DNA of 64,000 nucleotides from Natrinema salinisoli. GTDB lineage: Archaea; Halobacteriota; Halobacteria; Halobacteriales; Natrialbaceae. Below are positions 53,660-63,298 of the stretch, in pieces (the stretch's first letter is position 1; every line of letters begins with the position of its first letter). The position numbers were made by a program, and so were the translations under genes. Where the stretch lies: assembly GCF_020405205.1 (NCBI RefSeq), contig NZ_CP084469.1:992001-1056000 (forward strand), in the 5' to 3' direction. Under the pieces are notes generated by a model. That model saw only the letters and a program-made list of their open reading frames with translations. It ran no database searches and was not told the DNA's origin.

Positions 53660-55099
53660 TCAGTCGGCCGTTTGCGCTCGCTCGGCTCGATCGGTCGTCG
53701 GCACGCCGCGACCGGTCAGCGCCATCGCGAACAGGACGAGCGGCGACAGCAGCCCGAACAGGTAGAACGGCGCGTACTCGAGGGTCGGAACGCCGGTCGC
53801 GGAGGCCATGAAGACGCCGCCGGCGTGCCACGGAATGAGCGCGCCGGTCGGCGTCCCGGCGGCTTCGACGGCCCGTGAGAGTTCTTCGCTGTCGAGGCCG
53901 AACTCCTCGTAGAGGTTTCGAAGGGTCAGTCCCGGCATGACGATGCTCATGTACTGCTGGGCGGTGAGCGCGTTGATCAGGATGGCGGACGCGCCGGTGC
54001 CGGCGATCAGACCGCCGGAGCTCCGGACGCCCCGCGAGAGGCGATCTGCGAGGACGGCCAGCACGCCGGTGTGCTCGAGCAGGCCACCCAGCGAGAGCGC
54101 CGCGACGACCACGGTGATCGTCCAGGCGGAGCCGGTGAGCCCGCCGGTCGCGAGGAGGTCGTTCACGAGGTCGGTCCCTGTCTCGGGGGCGGTGCCGCTC
54201 ATGAAGACCTCCCAGGCGGCGACGAAGCCGGTGCCCTGGACCAGGATGGAGGTGAAGACGCCGGCGAAGACGCCGGCCACGAGCGTCGGGAGCGCGGGGT
54301 AGCCGTAGAGCGCGAGGCCGAACGTGACCACGAGCGGCAGGAAGACGAGGACGGAGAGATCGTACGTGCCCGCGAGCGCGGTCTGAATATCGGCGACGCG
54401 GCCGACGGGGATCTCGCCGCTCCGTCGCAAACCGAGGGCGGCGAATCCTGCGACTGCGAGGCCGAACGCGATGGCTGTGCCCGTCCGCATGCGATAGATG
54501 TGGTCGTACAGCGGCGTGTTCGTCACGCCGGCCGCGAGGTTAGTGGTGTCCGACAGCGGCGACTGCTTGTCGCCGGCGTAGGCACCCGAGATGACCGCGC
54601 CGACGGTCATGGGAGCCGGGACGCCGAGCCCCGCGCCGATCCCGACGAACGCGACGCCCAGCGTCCCGACCGTCGTCCACGAGGATCCGATCGAGAACGC
54701 GACGACCGCCGCCAGAACGGCTGTGACGGGCAGGAACACGGTCGGGGTCAACAGCTCGAGGCCGTAGTACATCATCGCCGGGATCGTCCCGGCGTCGACC
54801 CAGGTGGCGATCAGCGCGTAAATCGTGAAGAGGATCAACAGGGCCTGTATTCCCATCAGGAGGCCGTTCGAGATTCCCTCGGAGAGGTCGGTCCACCGAT
54901 AGCCGAGGTAGCGACCGAACGCGCCGACGAAGACGATACTCCAGAGGAGTGGCACGTGGGGGGCCAGCCCGAGCAGGGCCGACCCGATGCCGAGAAACAC
55001 GATCACCGCAAGCACTGGGACGAGCGCGAGACCGAACGACGGCCGTCGCTCGGGGTCGAGATCGTCGATCGATGTCGGTGTAAAGTCGAATGTCATCAT
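53660..55099 (-). CDS. nhaC: Na+/H+ antiporter NhaC family
   Basis: 479 residues, about 11-12 membrane helices. The typical NhaC regions are visible: GSSWTTVGTLGVAFVGIGAGLGVPAPMTVGAVISGAYAGDKQSPLSDTTNLAAG. It expels Na+ in exchange for protons, important at high salt. Start is the first of two consecutive ATGs. Confidence 0.94.
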   Translation of the reverse strand: MMTFDFTPTSIDDLDPERRPSFGLALVPVLAVIVFLGIGSALLGLAPHVPLLWSIVFVGAFGRYLGYRWTDLSEGISNGLLMGIQALLILFTIYALIATWVDAGTIPAMMYYGLELLTPTVFLPVTAVLAAVVAFSIGSSWTTVGTLGVAFVGIGAGLGVPAPMTVGAVISGAYAGDKQSPLSDTTNLAAGVTNTPLYDHIYRMRTGTAIAFGLAVAGFAALGLRRSGEIPVGRVADIQTALAGTYDLSVLVFLPLVVTFGLALYGYPALPTLVAGVFAGVFTSILVQGTGFVAAWEVFMSGTAPETGTDLVNDLLATGGLTGSAWTITVVVAALSLGGLLEHTGVLAVLADRLSRGVRSSGGLIAGTGASAILINALTAQQYMSIVMPGLTLRNLYEEFGLDSEELSRAVEAAGTPTGALIPWHAGGVFMASATGVPTLEYAPFYLFGLLSPLVLFAMALTGRGVPTTDRAERAQTAD

Positions 55100-55356
55100 C
55101 CGCAGTATGCATTTGGGGCATAAAAGTAGAACGGTTTATTACCCAAACGTATGTTTTGCGATACCACTGGACATATTACTGCCGGAGAGACAGTCAGGTC
55201 TCTAAATCAGTCGAAATAGCTCGAACTCGAGGCGGCCGGGATCCCGGGCGATAGCGCCCGTGACGCGACGGGAGTTACGACAGTCCCCGAGCGGCGTCAG
55301 GTTCGAAGCGCCGGCGGCTACCTGTTTTGTCTTTTACAGGGTGAGATACCGGTCGC

Positions 55357-56658
55357 TCACTCAGAGGTGGAAAAGGCGCTCAGATTCGACTGCAACCCGG
55401 CCGCGAGTTCGGATTTGCGTCGCAGTCGCGCGTAGGAGACCGGTAATCGGTTAGCGACCCCCGAAACCGCGTCGTGGAAGGTTTCCGCTTCACCGTGCTC
55501 GCCCTCGAAGGCGTTGCGAACGCTTTCCCGAACCTGCCAGACGCCGACCGGCGCCCAGTAGTCGTCGCTCACCTCCCGGAGGACGAGACACTTCGCCTGC
55601 CGGCCGATCGACTCGAGGTGCTCGAGGACGCCCAGTCGAGCGGCGTAGTAGGCGCCGGCGGTCTCCTCGACGTAGCTCGAGCGGCCCTCGTAGCCCTCGG
55701 AGGCACTCGCCATCCAGATGTTGTCCTCGGGGTCGGGGTTCCAGATGCTACCCGGTGCCTTCATTTCGACGAGTTCGAACTCCCAGTTGCCGGGCGCGAG
55801 GACGATCCAGTAGCGGTTGCCGACGTACTCGTTGGCCCAGACCTGCACCTCGTCGATGCTGGGTGCGTTCCGGATGCGGCCGCGAAGGAATTTGCCGACG
55901 GTGTCGTCGACCGCGGTAATCGACCAGCGCGTCGGGACCAGCCGCCGCTGTTTGGTCTGCCCGAGCGCGCCTGCGGAGAGGATCGAGTTGATCTCGTAGA
56001 CGTCGAAGCCGCGCCGGTAGAGGTAGGTCATCGCCCCCTGAGCCTGCCAGTCGTCGTCCTCGAGCGTCTTCTTGACCGGTCGCGGGACGTAGGGATTCTC
56101 CCGCAGCTCCGCGTTGCTGGCGTTCGCGCGTGGACCGCGGGGCGTGGCGACGTCCGTGCCCGCGTCCAGTCCGAGGTCGGGTTTGTCGTCCAGTCCGATC
56201 TCGAGGTCGACCGGACGATCCGCGATGGCGACCTCGCGCTGGACGCCGACGAAGCCGTCCCAGACGTCGTCGACCGAGGGCGTCATCCGGCTCGCGATGC
56301 TCGGCGAATCGACGTTCGCGCGCTTGCTCGAGTTCAGGAGTCCGGTCCGGCGCTGGAGCACGTCGTCGATCGCGTACCCCTGCTGGTACCAGTCACCGTC
56401 GGTGACGTACTCCGCGGCGGCGTCCTCGTCCCCGACCGGCGAGAGTAGTCCCACTGGGATGTCCGGGTAGTTCGACCGGCCGACGAAGATTGACGGCGCG
56501 GTCGAGCCGACGAGCGTGTCGCCACTCAGGGCGTCGTCGAATTTCCGTTCGAAATCCGCCAGGTGATCCGTGATCGCGTAGGACTTCTCCTTGGCGAGGC
56601 GGCGACGCTCGGCCTCCTCGTCGGGCTCGAGGTCCTCGATGTAGTCGTCGAGGCGCAT
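55357..56658 (-). CDS. nreA: DNA repair protein NreA
   Basis: 433 residues. The Nre family of archaeal repair proteins interacts with PCNA and helps in repair of UV and alkylation damage. Conserved segments include STAPSIFVGRSNYPDIPVG, SSKRANVDSP and GALGQTKQRRLVPTRWSITA. The C-terminus ends QSNLSAFSTSE, close to a PCNA-interacting (PIP) motif Q-x-x-L-x-x-F. This is the start-proximal ATG of the frame. Confidence 0.92.
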   Translation of the reverse strand: MRLDDYIEDLEPDEEAERRRLAKEKSYAITDHLADFERKFDDALSGDTLVGSTAPSIFVGRSNYPDIPVGLLSPVGDEDAAAEYVTDGDWYQQGYAIDDVLQRRTGLLNSSKRANVDSPSIASRMTPSVDDVWDGFVGVQREVAIADRPVDLEIGLDDKPDLGLDAGTDVATPRGPRANASNAELRENPYVPRPVKKTLEDDDWQAQGAMTYLYRRGFDVYEINSILSAGALGQTKQRRLVPTRWSITAVDDTVGKFLRGRIRNAPSIDEVQVWANEYVGNRYWIVLAPGNWEFELVEMKAPGSIWNPDPEDNIWMASASEGYEGRSSYVEETAGAYYAARLGVLEHLESIGRQAKCLVLREVSDDYWAPVGVWQVRESVRNAFEGEHGEAETFHDAVSGVANRLPVSYARLRRKSELAAGLQSNLSAFSTSE

Positions 56659-56912
56659 TCACTCGAAAGAGGGAGGGCACGGTGTTGAATGTTGAGTTTC
56701 GGGCCGCCGGTTTCGTCCACCTGGCGACCACGAACGTGTCAGAGGCAGAGGTCCGGCGGGCGACCGAACCTCACTCTCGTGTTCGATCCGGTGTATAAAA
56801 TATCCAGCAGCGCATTCTCTGAGGCTGAAAACAGTCAAACAGCAGTACACCATCGGGTGGTGTGATGCAGTCGGTCGTCGATCGTCGCTCGGACGGCCGC
56901 CGAAAGACAACC

Positions 56913-56920
56913 GTTAAAAA
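56913..56920 (+). promoter_or_regulatory. TATA box of the zinc ribbon-aEF1-beta pair
   Basis: gttaaaaa lies about 27 nt before the ATG at 56943, predicting a leaderless transcript. Confidence 0.6.
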
Positions 56921-56942
56921 CGGCGGGCGGAAAAGGAGACGT

Positions 56943-57122
56943 ATGAGTACGACCGACGACCGAGAGACGCGCTCGTGCGTCTCCTGCGGGCTCAACATCG
57001 CGGGCACGAACGCCGCTGCGTTCAAGTGTCCCGACTGCGGCCAGCAGATCTACCGCTGTGCCAAGTGTCGCAAACAGAGCAACCTCTACGAGTGCCCCGA
57101 CTGCGGGTTCACCGGACCATAA
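56943..57122 (+). CDS. Small double zinc-ribbon protein (HVO_2753 type)
   Basis: 59 residues with two zinc units: [10 protein letters not shown] ... CPDCGQ (13-36) and CAKCRKQS ... CPDCGF (about 44-57). The Haloferax volcanii homologue HVO_2753 binds two zinc ions and affects biofilm and motility; it is conserved next to the elongation factor gene, three bases downstream here. Confidence 0.93.
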   Translation: MSTTDDRETRSCVSCGLNIAGTNAAAFKCPDCGQQIYRCAKCRKQSNLYECPDCGFTGP

Positions 57123-57124
57123 CA

Positions 57125-57391
57125 ATGGGAAAAGTCGCTGCCAAAATCAAGGTCATGCCGGACAGCCCCGAAATCGACCTCGACGCGCTCCAGGAGCGCC
57201 TCGAGAGCGCCCTCCCCGAGGGCGCGAAGATCAACGGCGTCGAACGCGACGAAGTCGCGTTCGGCCTCGTCGCGCTCTATCCGACCGTGATCGTTCCCGA
57301 CGGATCCGGCGGCACGGAGACCGTCGAGGAGAGCTTCGCCGACGTCGACGGTGTCGAGAGCGTCGCCGTCGAAAACGTCGGTCGGATATAA
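57125..57391 (+). CDS. ef1b: Translation elongation factor aEF-1 beta
   Basis: 88 residues, normal for the archaeal guanine nucleotide exchange factor that recharges aEF1-alpha. [21 protein letters not shown], then [14 protein letters not shown] and [15 protein letters not shown]. It is three bp downstream of the zinc-ribbon gene, one operon. Confidence 0.95.
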   Translation: MGKVAAKIKVMPDSPEIDLDALQERLESALPEGAKINGVERDEVAFGLVALYPTVIVPDGSGGTETVEESFADVDGVESVAVENVGRI

Positions 57392-58141
57392 GCCGCCGTT
57401 CTCGCGTTTTGCAGCCGTTCGTCGCTCCCCGATAGCGACGGCCGTATCGAACCGGTGGAGACGCCGCCGCACTCGAGACGGCCCCACCGATTCGTGAGAC
57501 CTGTCGCCGGTGACGAGTTCCGAACTCATCGAGGACCCGCTGGCGTGTCTCCGCGCGAAGATCGGGATCGGCAGTCGCCCTCCCACCCACATCAGATCGA
57601 CGTTCTGGGGTGTACTAACGGCCATATCGCCCTCGGCGAAGCCCAGATGTGGGTCCCCGATCGTGACGTGACTCCGGCGTGGTTTCCGGACACCTCGGTC
57701 GGAGAGAACTCTCGTCGCTGTGAGAAAGACTCCGGAATAGTGTGATGAGAGACAGTTTTGAGATACCGAGTGATCGGACGGATCTCGAAACCGGGGCCAG
57801 ATCTGCCTCAACACCAATGTTTAATGTTGTGTGGTGTGCTACCGACTATCATAGAGGTGGGAGAAACGATACGACTCGATCACGCCGACTGGCCACTCGA
57901 ACCGATTCGATCCCAACCACTGTGACGGTACATCTTCGAAACCGTTGATTTTCTTCGACCGATAGCGACGTTCCAGAGCCGTGAGTCACGGTTGCGGCGA
58001 ATCGCATGATGACATTGTGATTGGTTGTAACTCGCTTCAGTTGCTACGATAACCGATCTGATCACATCGAATCGAACTTCCGACTCGACGGTTTCGAAGC
58101 GGTTTCAGAGGCGTTATGAGTTGCGAGCGGGATCTGGGTGT
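57392..58141. other. 750-bp gene-free interval
   Basis: No gene that I can support. An antisense frame at about 57500-57670 has reasonable codon use but runs into the aEF1-beta gene and lacks a sound start. The right part is less GC-rich (about 57800-58090) and should hold the promoter of the EamA gene. Confidence 0.6.
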
Positions 58142-59056
58142 ATGGTTCTCGAGGCGTCGAACTCGCTGCTCGGTGTGGGTCTGGCGAGCGTTGCTGCCGT
58201 CGGGTTCGCGGGTCAGTTTCTCTGCGTTCGGCTCGGGACCGACGACGGCGAGGTCATCGACGCGGTTCTCGTCGTGTTGCTCTGCAACGTCGCCATCGTC
58301 GTTCCGGCCGCGTTCCTCTCGCACTCGCCGCCGTATTCGGCGCTGTTCACGCCGCTCTCGGCCGTGTCGTTCGCTGCGGCCGGCATCGCCGGGATGTTCG
58401 TCGCCCGCCTACTGATGTTCACGAGTATCGACGCGCTCGGTGCGAGCATCACCTCGCCCGTGATCGCCTCGAACGTCCTCTTCGCGACGATTTTCGCCGT
58501 CGTCTTGCTGGGGGAACGGCTGACCGCCAGTCACTTTGCGGGGATCGTGCTGATCGTCTCCGGGATCGCGGTCGTCTCCTGGGAAACGACCGCGACGGGT
58601 CCCGACCGGTCGGTGCGGGAGACCGGGACGATGCTGGCGCTTCCGGTAGCCGCCGCCGTCTGTATCGGTATCGAACCGATCTTCGTGTCAACCGGGCTCG
58701 CCGAAGGGACCCCGATTCTGCCCGGACTCGCAGTCATGGCGACCGTCGCAACGGCCGGCTTTACGGGCTACCTCGCCTGGATCGGTACGTTGGACCGAGT
58801 TCCGCTTCGCAGCGCGTCCACTGCCTGGTACGTCGCAGGCGGCGTCTCGACTACCGTCGCCTTCCTCGCGTATTTCGCGGCGCTCACCGTCGCTCCCGTC
58901 GTCGTGGTCATGCCGCTGTTACAGCTCACGCCGCTGCTCGTCGTCGTCCTCTCCCTACTCTTTCTCCCGCGGCGACTCGAGCGCGTCACGTGGCGCGTTA
59001 CTGCCGCTGCGACCGTCGTCGTACTCGGGACGACGCTGGTCTCAGTGGTGGGATGA
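58142..59056 (+). CDS. EamA/DMT-family permease
   Basis: 304 residues, ten membrane helices in two repeated EamA halves (about 5-140 and 165-300). The segments FVARLLMFTSIDALGASITSPVIASNVLFATIFAVVLLGERLTA and VVVVMPLLQLTPLLVVVLSLLFL are diagnostic. Drug/metabolite transporters of this kind export amino acids or nucleoside derivatives; substrate unknown. ATG 58142 is preferred over a TTG 21 nt upstream. Confidence 0.88.
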   Translation: MVLEASNSLLGVGLASVAAVGFAGQFLCVRLGTDDGEVIDAVLVVLLCNVAIVVPAAFLSHSPPYSALFTPLSAVSFAAAGIAGMFVARLLMFTSIDALGASITSPVIASNVLFATIFAVVLLGERLTASHFAGIVLIVSGIAVVSWETTATGPDRSVRETGTMLALPVAAAVCIGIEPIFVSTGLAEGTPILPGLAVMATVATAGFTGYLAWIGTLDRVPLRSASTAWYVAGGVSTTVAFLAYFAALTVAPVVVVMPLLQLTPLLVVVLSLLFLPRRLERVTWRVTAAATVVVLGTTLVSVVG

Positions 59057-59227
59057 GTCGACCGTCATCGCGACGAACCGCTGGCGTGGTCATCGACGAA
59101 AGCTGCATACTGACGGGAGAGTGGCTATCGGGAACGCGCGCTCCCAGCGCGTCGGAGGTGCGTATTTCGACGGGACGAACGGCTCGAGAATCCCGTTCGC
59201 CGACACGGCGAGGGGTTCGGAACCGCG

Positions 59228-59662
59228 TTATCGATCTCGATCCCGATTCGCTCCCAGATCGGCCTCCGAGACGATCTCTGCCCCGACGGGGGAGAGATCG
59301 ACGGTCACGTCCTCGGTAACCGCTTTACTGATTTCGTCCAGGTTCCCCGCGAGCACCGTCACCACGTCGTCGGGACTGGTGTAGACCAGCATGTTCCCGT
59401 CCTGTCCCTCCGCGACGAGCTGGGTATCGTTCAGGACGACCTGGTCGTTCTGAATCGTCGCCGAGACGACCGGCAGGGCTGCGGGCTTCCCCGGCTCGTC
59501 GTCCCTGACTTTGCGGATGTGAACCTCGTCGAGGTCGATTACCTCCTTGTACTCTTTGATCTGCTCGGCGCAGTCGACCATGTCGTTGAGCAGGGCGGTC
59601 CGACGCTCGTTGCCGTGCTCACCGTTGAGACAGTGCTGACAGACGCGGAGTTCGATTCGCAT
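59228..59662 (-). CDS. Conserved hypothetical protein with N-terminal CxxC
   Basis: 144 residues. An N-terminal CQHCLNGEHGNER recalls a zinc or redox CxxC, and the rest is acidic alpha/beta (SATIQNDQVVLNDTQLVAEGQDGNMLVYTSP). Similar proteins occur in haloarchaea, no function known to me. Convergent with the EamA gene. Confidence 0.65.
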   Translation of the reverse strand: MRIELRVCQHCLNGEHGNERRTALLNDMVDCAEQIKEYKEVIDLDEVHIRKVRDDEPGKPAALPVVSATIQNDQVVLNDTQLVAEGQDGNMLVYTSPDDVVTVLAGNLDEISKAVTEDVTVDLSPVGAEIVSEADLGANRDRDR

Positions 59663-59771
59663 TACACGTTCGTTGGCGTTGGATACCGATGAGAATTCCG
59701 CTTCTACTCGCCCCGTCGCGACCGTGCGCTCACCCGTCGCAACTCCGAGACGGTGATCCGGGGGCCTCGGG

Positions 59772-60449
59772 TCACTCCTCTAACTGATCGCGTATCTCCC
59801 GGATCCGTTCGGTTCCGTGGTCCGCGTACCCGCCGTGATAGCAGACGGTGTGCTCGATCTCGAGTTGCGCCAGCGTCCCGAGAGACTCGACGGCGCGGTC
59901 CATGTCGGGCGTGAAGTGTGGTTTCGGACCGGCGAGCGGCTCCGCTCCGTCCGCGACGAGGGCATCGCCGGCGACGAGCAACGACCCGTCTGGGAAGTAC
60001 AGCGAAACGTGCCCGGGCGAGTGGCCGGGCGTCGCGACGACCTCCATCGGCCCCGCGAGCGTCGGGAACCGGATCTCGTCGGCCAGTTCGATATCGACGT
60101 GGGCAGGCGGATATCGGTCACCGTCACCCTTGATCGGATCCTCCTCGCCCGAGACGTACGCCGATTCGTCGCGATGGGTTGCGACGATCGCATCGACCCG
60201 CTCGAGCAGGGCCGCGAGACCGCCGGCGTGATCCGCGTCGTGATGAGTCAAAATCACCAGCCAGACGTCCGTCAGCTCGTATCCCAGTGATCGCAGATGC
60301 GTCTCGAGGCCGCCCACGGCACCCTGGGGACCCACGTCGAGCAACGCGAGTCCGCGATCAGTTTCGACGGCCGTCGGGGTGACCGTAATTTCTCTGTCGC
60401 CGTATTCGACCGTGATCGGGAGCGTATGAACGCCAGCATCGTTCTGCAT
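59772..60449 (-). CDS. MBL-fold metallo-hydrolase
   Basis: 225 residues. The metal motif reads HHDADH (69-74), the HxDxDH variant found in many hydrolases, with later TPGHSPGH, VAGDALV and a final CYHGGYADH. Starts at the ATG at 60449. Reaction unknown; the pattern is closest to hydroxyacylglutathione-hydrolase-like enzymes. Confidence 0.9.
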   Translation of the reverse strand: MQNDAGVHTLPITVEYGDREITVTPTAVETDRGLALLDVGPQGAVGGLETHLRSLGYELTDVWLVILTHHDADHAGGLAALLERVDAIVATHRDESAYVSGEEDPIKGDGDRYPPAHVDIELADEIRFPTLAGPMEVVATPGHSPGHVSLYFPDGSLLVAGDALVADGAEPLAGPKPHFTPDMDRAVESLGTLAQLEIEHTVCYHGGYADHGTERIREIRDQLEE

Positions 60450-60594
60450 ACAGGAGGTTTTCGGTGCCGGTACGATAGATTTGGCCCTCCGCGAACGCCA
60501 ACCACGTTCGAGTTGCCGCCGAAAAAAAATTTATTTCACAGTAAAATATTTAATTACAACTGTTTTATTACCATCGGCTATGTAGTCGAGCGTG

Positions 60595-61590
60595 ATGCAA
60601 AACGAGGTTCAGGTGCCATTGCTTGAGGACGACGATGCGCAGCTCGCTGCCGTTCGGCAGCAGGGACTTCCCGAGACGGTCGTTCCGTTGATCGATACCT
60701 ACGAGGAAATCGTCGGTGACAGGGATCGATTCCTCTGGCGCTGGCTCTATCACCTGTTTCCGTCGTTTCGGCTGTCGTGCGTCGACGCCGACCGGGGTCG
60801 GATGGTCCGTGACACGAAGCTGATTGCGACGATGTACATCGTCGTCGCGGACGACGTCGCGGAACGCCACGCCGATCGGGCGACGTTCGACGAACTCGCG
60901 GCGATCCCGTTCGACGGTCGCCGTCCCGATCCGGATCGATCCGCCGTCGACGGCGACGTGGTTCGATTCCTGACGGATCTCTGGGACCGCTTCGAAGCGG
61001 CGTACGACGCGGGACCGCGCGCGGCCGAGTTCGCGGATCTGCTCCGGTTCGACCTTCGACAGGCACTCCAGGCGATCGAGTACTCCTATCTCGCGAATCG
61101 CCATCCCAGCCTCGTTTCGGAGCAGGAGCTCTGGCGGTACGACGCACGCAACATGCTGATGTTCGTCTACGCCGACATCGACCTCGCGAACGCGTCGTCG
61201 TTCGACTCGAGCGAACTCTCCTCGCTGCGCCAGGTCATCGATCGAACGGAGCGGATGGCCCGTATCGGCAACTGGCTCTCGACCTGGAAGCGCGAACTCG
61301 ACGAGGGCGACTGGTGCTCCGGCGTCGTCGTCCACGCGCTCGAGAGCGGCATCATCTCCCAGGACCAACTGCAGTCGATCCGGCAGCAGCCGACCGACGC
61401 ATCGATCGATTCGGTCGTCGACGCGATCAGCGACTCCGGCGTCGAGGACTACTTCCTCGATCGCTGGCGAACCGAATACGAAGACGCCAGCCGGTTCGAA
61501 CCCGACATCGAGAGCGTCGACATCGATGCGTACCTCGAGGGCTTCGAAACCATACTGCGCTACCACATGGCCAGCGAAGGGAAGAAGTAG
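60595..61590 (+). CDS. Candidate class I terpene synthase-like protein
   Basis: 331 residues, all-helical and hydrophilic, with no signal peptide. Three features match class I terpene cyclases: an Asp-rich DDVAE at 86-90 (form DDxxE), an N-W-L-S-T-W-K-R-E segment at 226-234 (the NSE/DTE form NxLxTxxxE), and an Arg-Tyr pair at 322-323 near the C-terminus. Spacing is as expected (140 residues between the metal motifs), and Arg181, 45 residues before the second motif, sits at the place of the pyrophosphate sensor. Class I enzymes ionise a prenyl diphosphate using three Mg2+ ions. Motifs are short, so a structural prediction is needed. Other proposals: a non-catalytic relative. ATG follows a GTG directly upstream; a TATA-like stretch is at 60545-60555. 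Confidence 0.6.
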   Translation: MQNEVQVPLLEDDDAQLAAVRQQGLPETVVPLIDTYEEIVGDRDRFLWRWLYHLFPSFRLSCVDADRGRMVRDTKLIATMYIVVADDVAERHADRATFDELAAIPFDGRRPDPDRSAVDGDVVRFLTDLWDRFEAAYDAGPRAAEFADLLRFDLRQALQAIEYSYLANRHPSLVSEQELWRYDARNMLMFVYADIDLANASSFDSSELSSLRQVIDRTERMARIGNWLSTWKRELDEGDWCSGVVVHALESGIISQDQLQSIRQQPTDASIDSVVDAISDSGVEDYFLDRWRTEYEDASRFEPDIESVDIDAYLEGFETILRYHMASEGKK

Positions 61591-62757
61591 CTACGAGAGC
61601 GCCGTTTCGATCGCGCCCTCGAGGTCCGCGATCAGATCGTCGACGTGCTCGATCCCGACGCTGACGCGGATCAGGCTGTCCGAAAGGCCGGCCGCGAGCC
61701 GCTCTTCGCGCGGAATCGCGGCGTGGGTCATCGGCGCGGGTTGTTCGATCAAGCTCTCCACGCCGCCGAGGCTCTCGGCGAGGGTGAACACCTCGGTGTT
61801 CGAGACGACCTCGCTGGCCTCCTCGAGGCTCGCGTCCAGTTCGAAGCTCAGCATGCCGCCGAAGTCGTCCATCTGCTCGGCGGCGATCTCGTGGCCGGGA
61901 TGGGACTCGAGCCCGGGGTAGTAGACGCGGTCGACGTCGGGGTGGTCGTCGAGCCAGCCCGCGATCCGCCGGGCGTTCTCGCAGTGGCGGTCCATCCGGA
62001 CGGGCAGCGTCTTGGTGCCACGGAGGACGAGGAACGACTCGAAGGGGCCGGGCGTCGCGCCGACGGAGTTCTGGTAGAAGCCCAGTCGCTCGTCCAGATC
62101 CCCGTCGTTCGTGAGTAGGGCCCCGCCCACGACGTCGGAGTGGCCGCCGAGGTACTTCGTTAGCGAATGGGAGACGATATCAGCACCCAGATCGAGCGGC
62201 CGCTGCAGGTACGGCGTCGCAAACGTGTTGTCGATCGCGCAGAGCGCGTCGTGAGCGTGGGCGATCTCGGCCGCTCCCGAAATATCGACGATCGACATGA
62301 GCGGGTTCGTCGGCGTCTCGAGCCAGAGCAGCGCCGTCTCCTCCCGGAACGCCGCCTCGATCTCGTCGAGGTCGGTCATGTCCACGAAGCTGAACTCGAG
62401 GTCGTAATCCTCGTAGACCTGCGTGAAAATCCGATGCGTACCGCCGTAGACGTCGTTACCGGTGACGACGTGATCCCCCGCCTCGAGCAGATTGAGCACG
62501 GTGTTGATCGAGGCCATCCCGCTGGCAAAGGCGCGGCCGTACTCGGCGTTCTCGAGGCTCGCGAGGTTCGCCTCGAGGTCGGTTCGGGTCGGGTTACCGG
62601 TCCGCGAGTACTCGTAGCCGCGGTGGTCTCCCGGGGCGTCCTGCTCGTAGGTGGAGTTCGCGTGAATCGGTGTCATCAGCGCGCCGGTGTCGGCGTCGGG
62701 TTCCTGGCCCGCGTGGATGGATCTGGTCTCGATCCGGTGGTCGGAGTCGTCGTCCAT
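61591..62757 (-). CDS. Cystathionine gamma-synthase/lyase-like PLP enzyme
   Basis: 388 residues from the ATG at 62757. Trans-sulfuration family: [12 protein letters not shown] start, [21 protein letters not shown], and the PLP lysine in [17 protein letters not shown]. It acts in cysteine or methionine metabolism; gamma-synthase, gamma-lyase and O-acetylhomoserine thiolyase cannot be separated by eye. The longer frame to 62961 was rejected because it lies in the promoter of L21e. Confidence 0.93.
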   Translation of the reverse strand: MDDDSDHRIETRSIHAGQEPDADTGALMTPIHANSTYEQDAPGDHRGYEYSRTGNPTRTDLEANLASLENAEYGRAFASGMASINTVLNLLEAGDHVVTGNDVYGGTHRIFTQVYEDYDLEFSFVDMTDLDEIEAAFREETALLWLETPTNPLMSIVDISGAAEIAHAHDALCAIDNTFATPYLQRPLDLGADIVSHSLTKYLGGHSDVVGGALLTNDGDLDERLGFYQNSVGATPGPFESFLVLRGTKTLPVRMDRHCENARRIAGWLDDHPDVDRVYYPGLESHPGHEIAAEQMDDFGGMLSFELDASLEEASEVVSNTEVFTLAESLGGVESLIEQPAPMTHAAIPREERLAAGLSDSLIRVSVGIEHVDDLIADLEGAIETALS

Positions 62758-62945
62758 ACTGATATAGGCGATTCGCTGCCGGATGACTGTTTGGGACGAT
62801 TGGCCCGCGCTCGCGGTCGGCTGCAAGCAGTAGTACCGCGCGAGCGGAGCGAGTGCGGCCTTTTTGGCGCAGATTTTTGCTCCGAGCGGTGCGCGAACGA
62901 AGTGAGCGCATCCCGAGGAGGAAAAAGGTGCGTGGGAATACGTGT

Positions 62946-62955
62946 GTTTTATAAC
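62946..62955 (+). promoter_or_regulatory. TATA box of the L21e-Rpo4 cluster
   Basis: gttttataac is centred about 33 nt before the L21e ATG at 62984; transcription should begin within a few bases of the start codon. Confidence 0.55.
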
Positions 62956-62983
62956 CGTCACCGGACAAAGCGGTCGTACGACT

Positions 62984-63292
62984 ATGCCGAAATCTAATGG
63001 CCCTCGTCAGGGAACCCGGAAGAAGCTCGCGAACAGTCCTCGAGACCGCGGTACCTCGCCGCCACAGCGCGCGATTCAGGAGTACGAGGAAGGGGAGAAG
63101 GTCCACCTGAAGATCGACCCAAGTATCCCGGACGGTCGCTTCCACCCGCGATTCGACGGTCGCACCGGTGAAGTCGTCGGCAAACAGGGCGACGCGTTCA
63201 AGGTCGCGATCAACGACGGCGGGAAGGACAAGACCCTGCTCGTGACCGCGGCCCACATGCGCGCACAGAACCAGGAAAAGAACCGGATCTGA
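62984..63292 (+). CDS. rpl21e: Ribosomal protein eL21 (L21e)
   Basis: 102 residues, archaeal/eukaryotic large-subunit protein. [20 protein letters not shown] and [19 protein letters not shown] are diagnostic. It begins a conserved archaeal cluster: eL21, Rpo4, DUF655 protein (and usually the KsgA methyltransferase after it). Confidence 0.97.
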   Translation: MPKSNGPRQGTRKKLANSPRDRGTSPPQRAIQEYEEGEKVHLKIDPSIPDGRFHPRFDGRTGEVVGKQGDAFKVAINDGGKDKTLLVTAAHMRAQNQEKNRI

Positions 63293-63298
63293 TCAGGG

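Noticed and set aside
57086-57817. Antisense frame overlapping aEF1-beta
   Set aside because: It lacks a sensible start, runs through the whole aEF1-beta gene in the opposite direction and has no recognisable domain; kept only as a possible decayed fragment in the gap.
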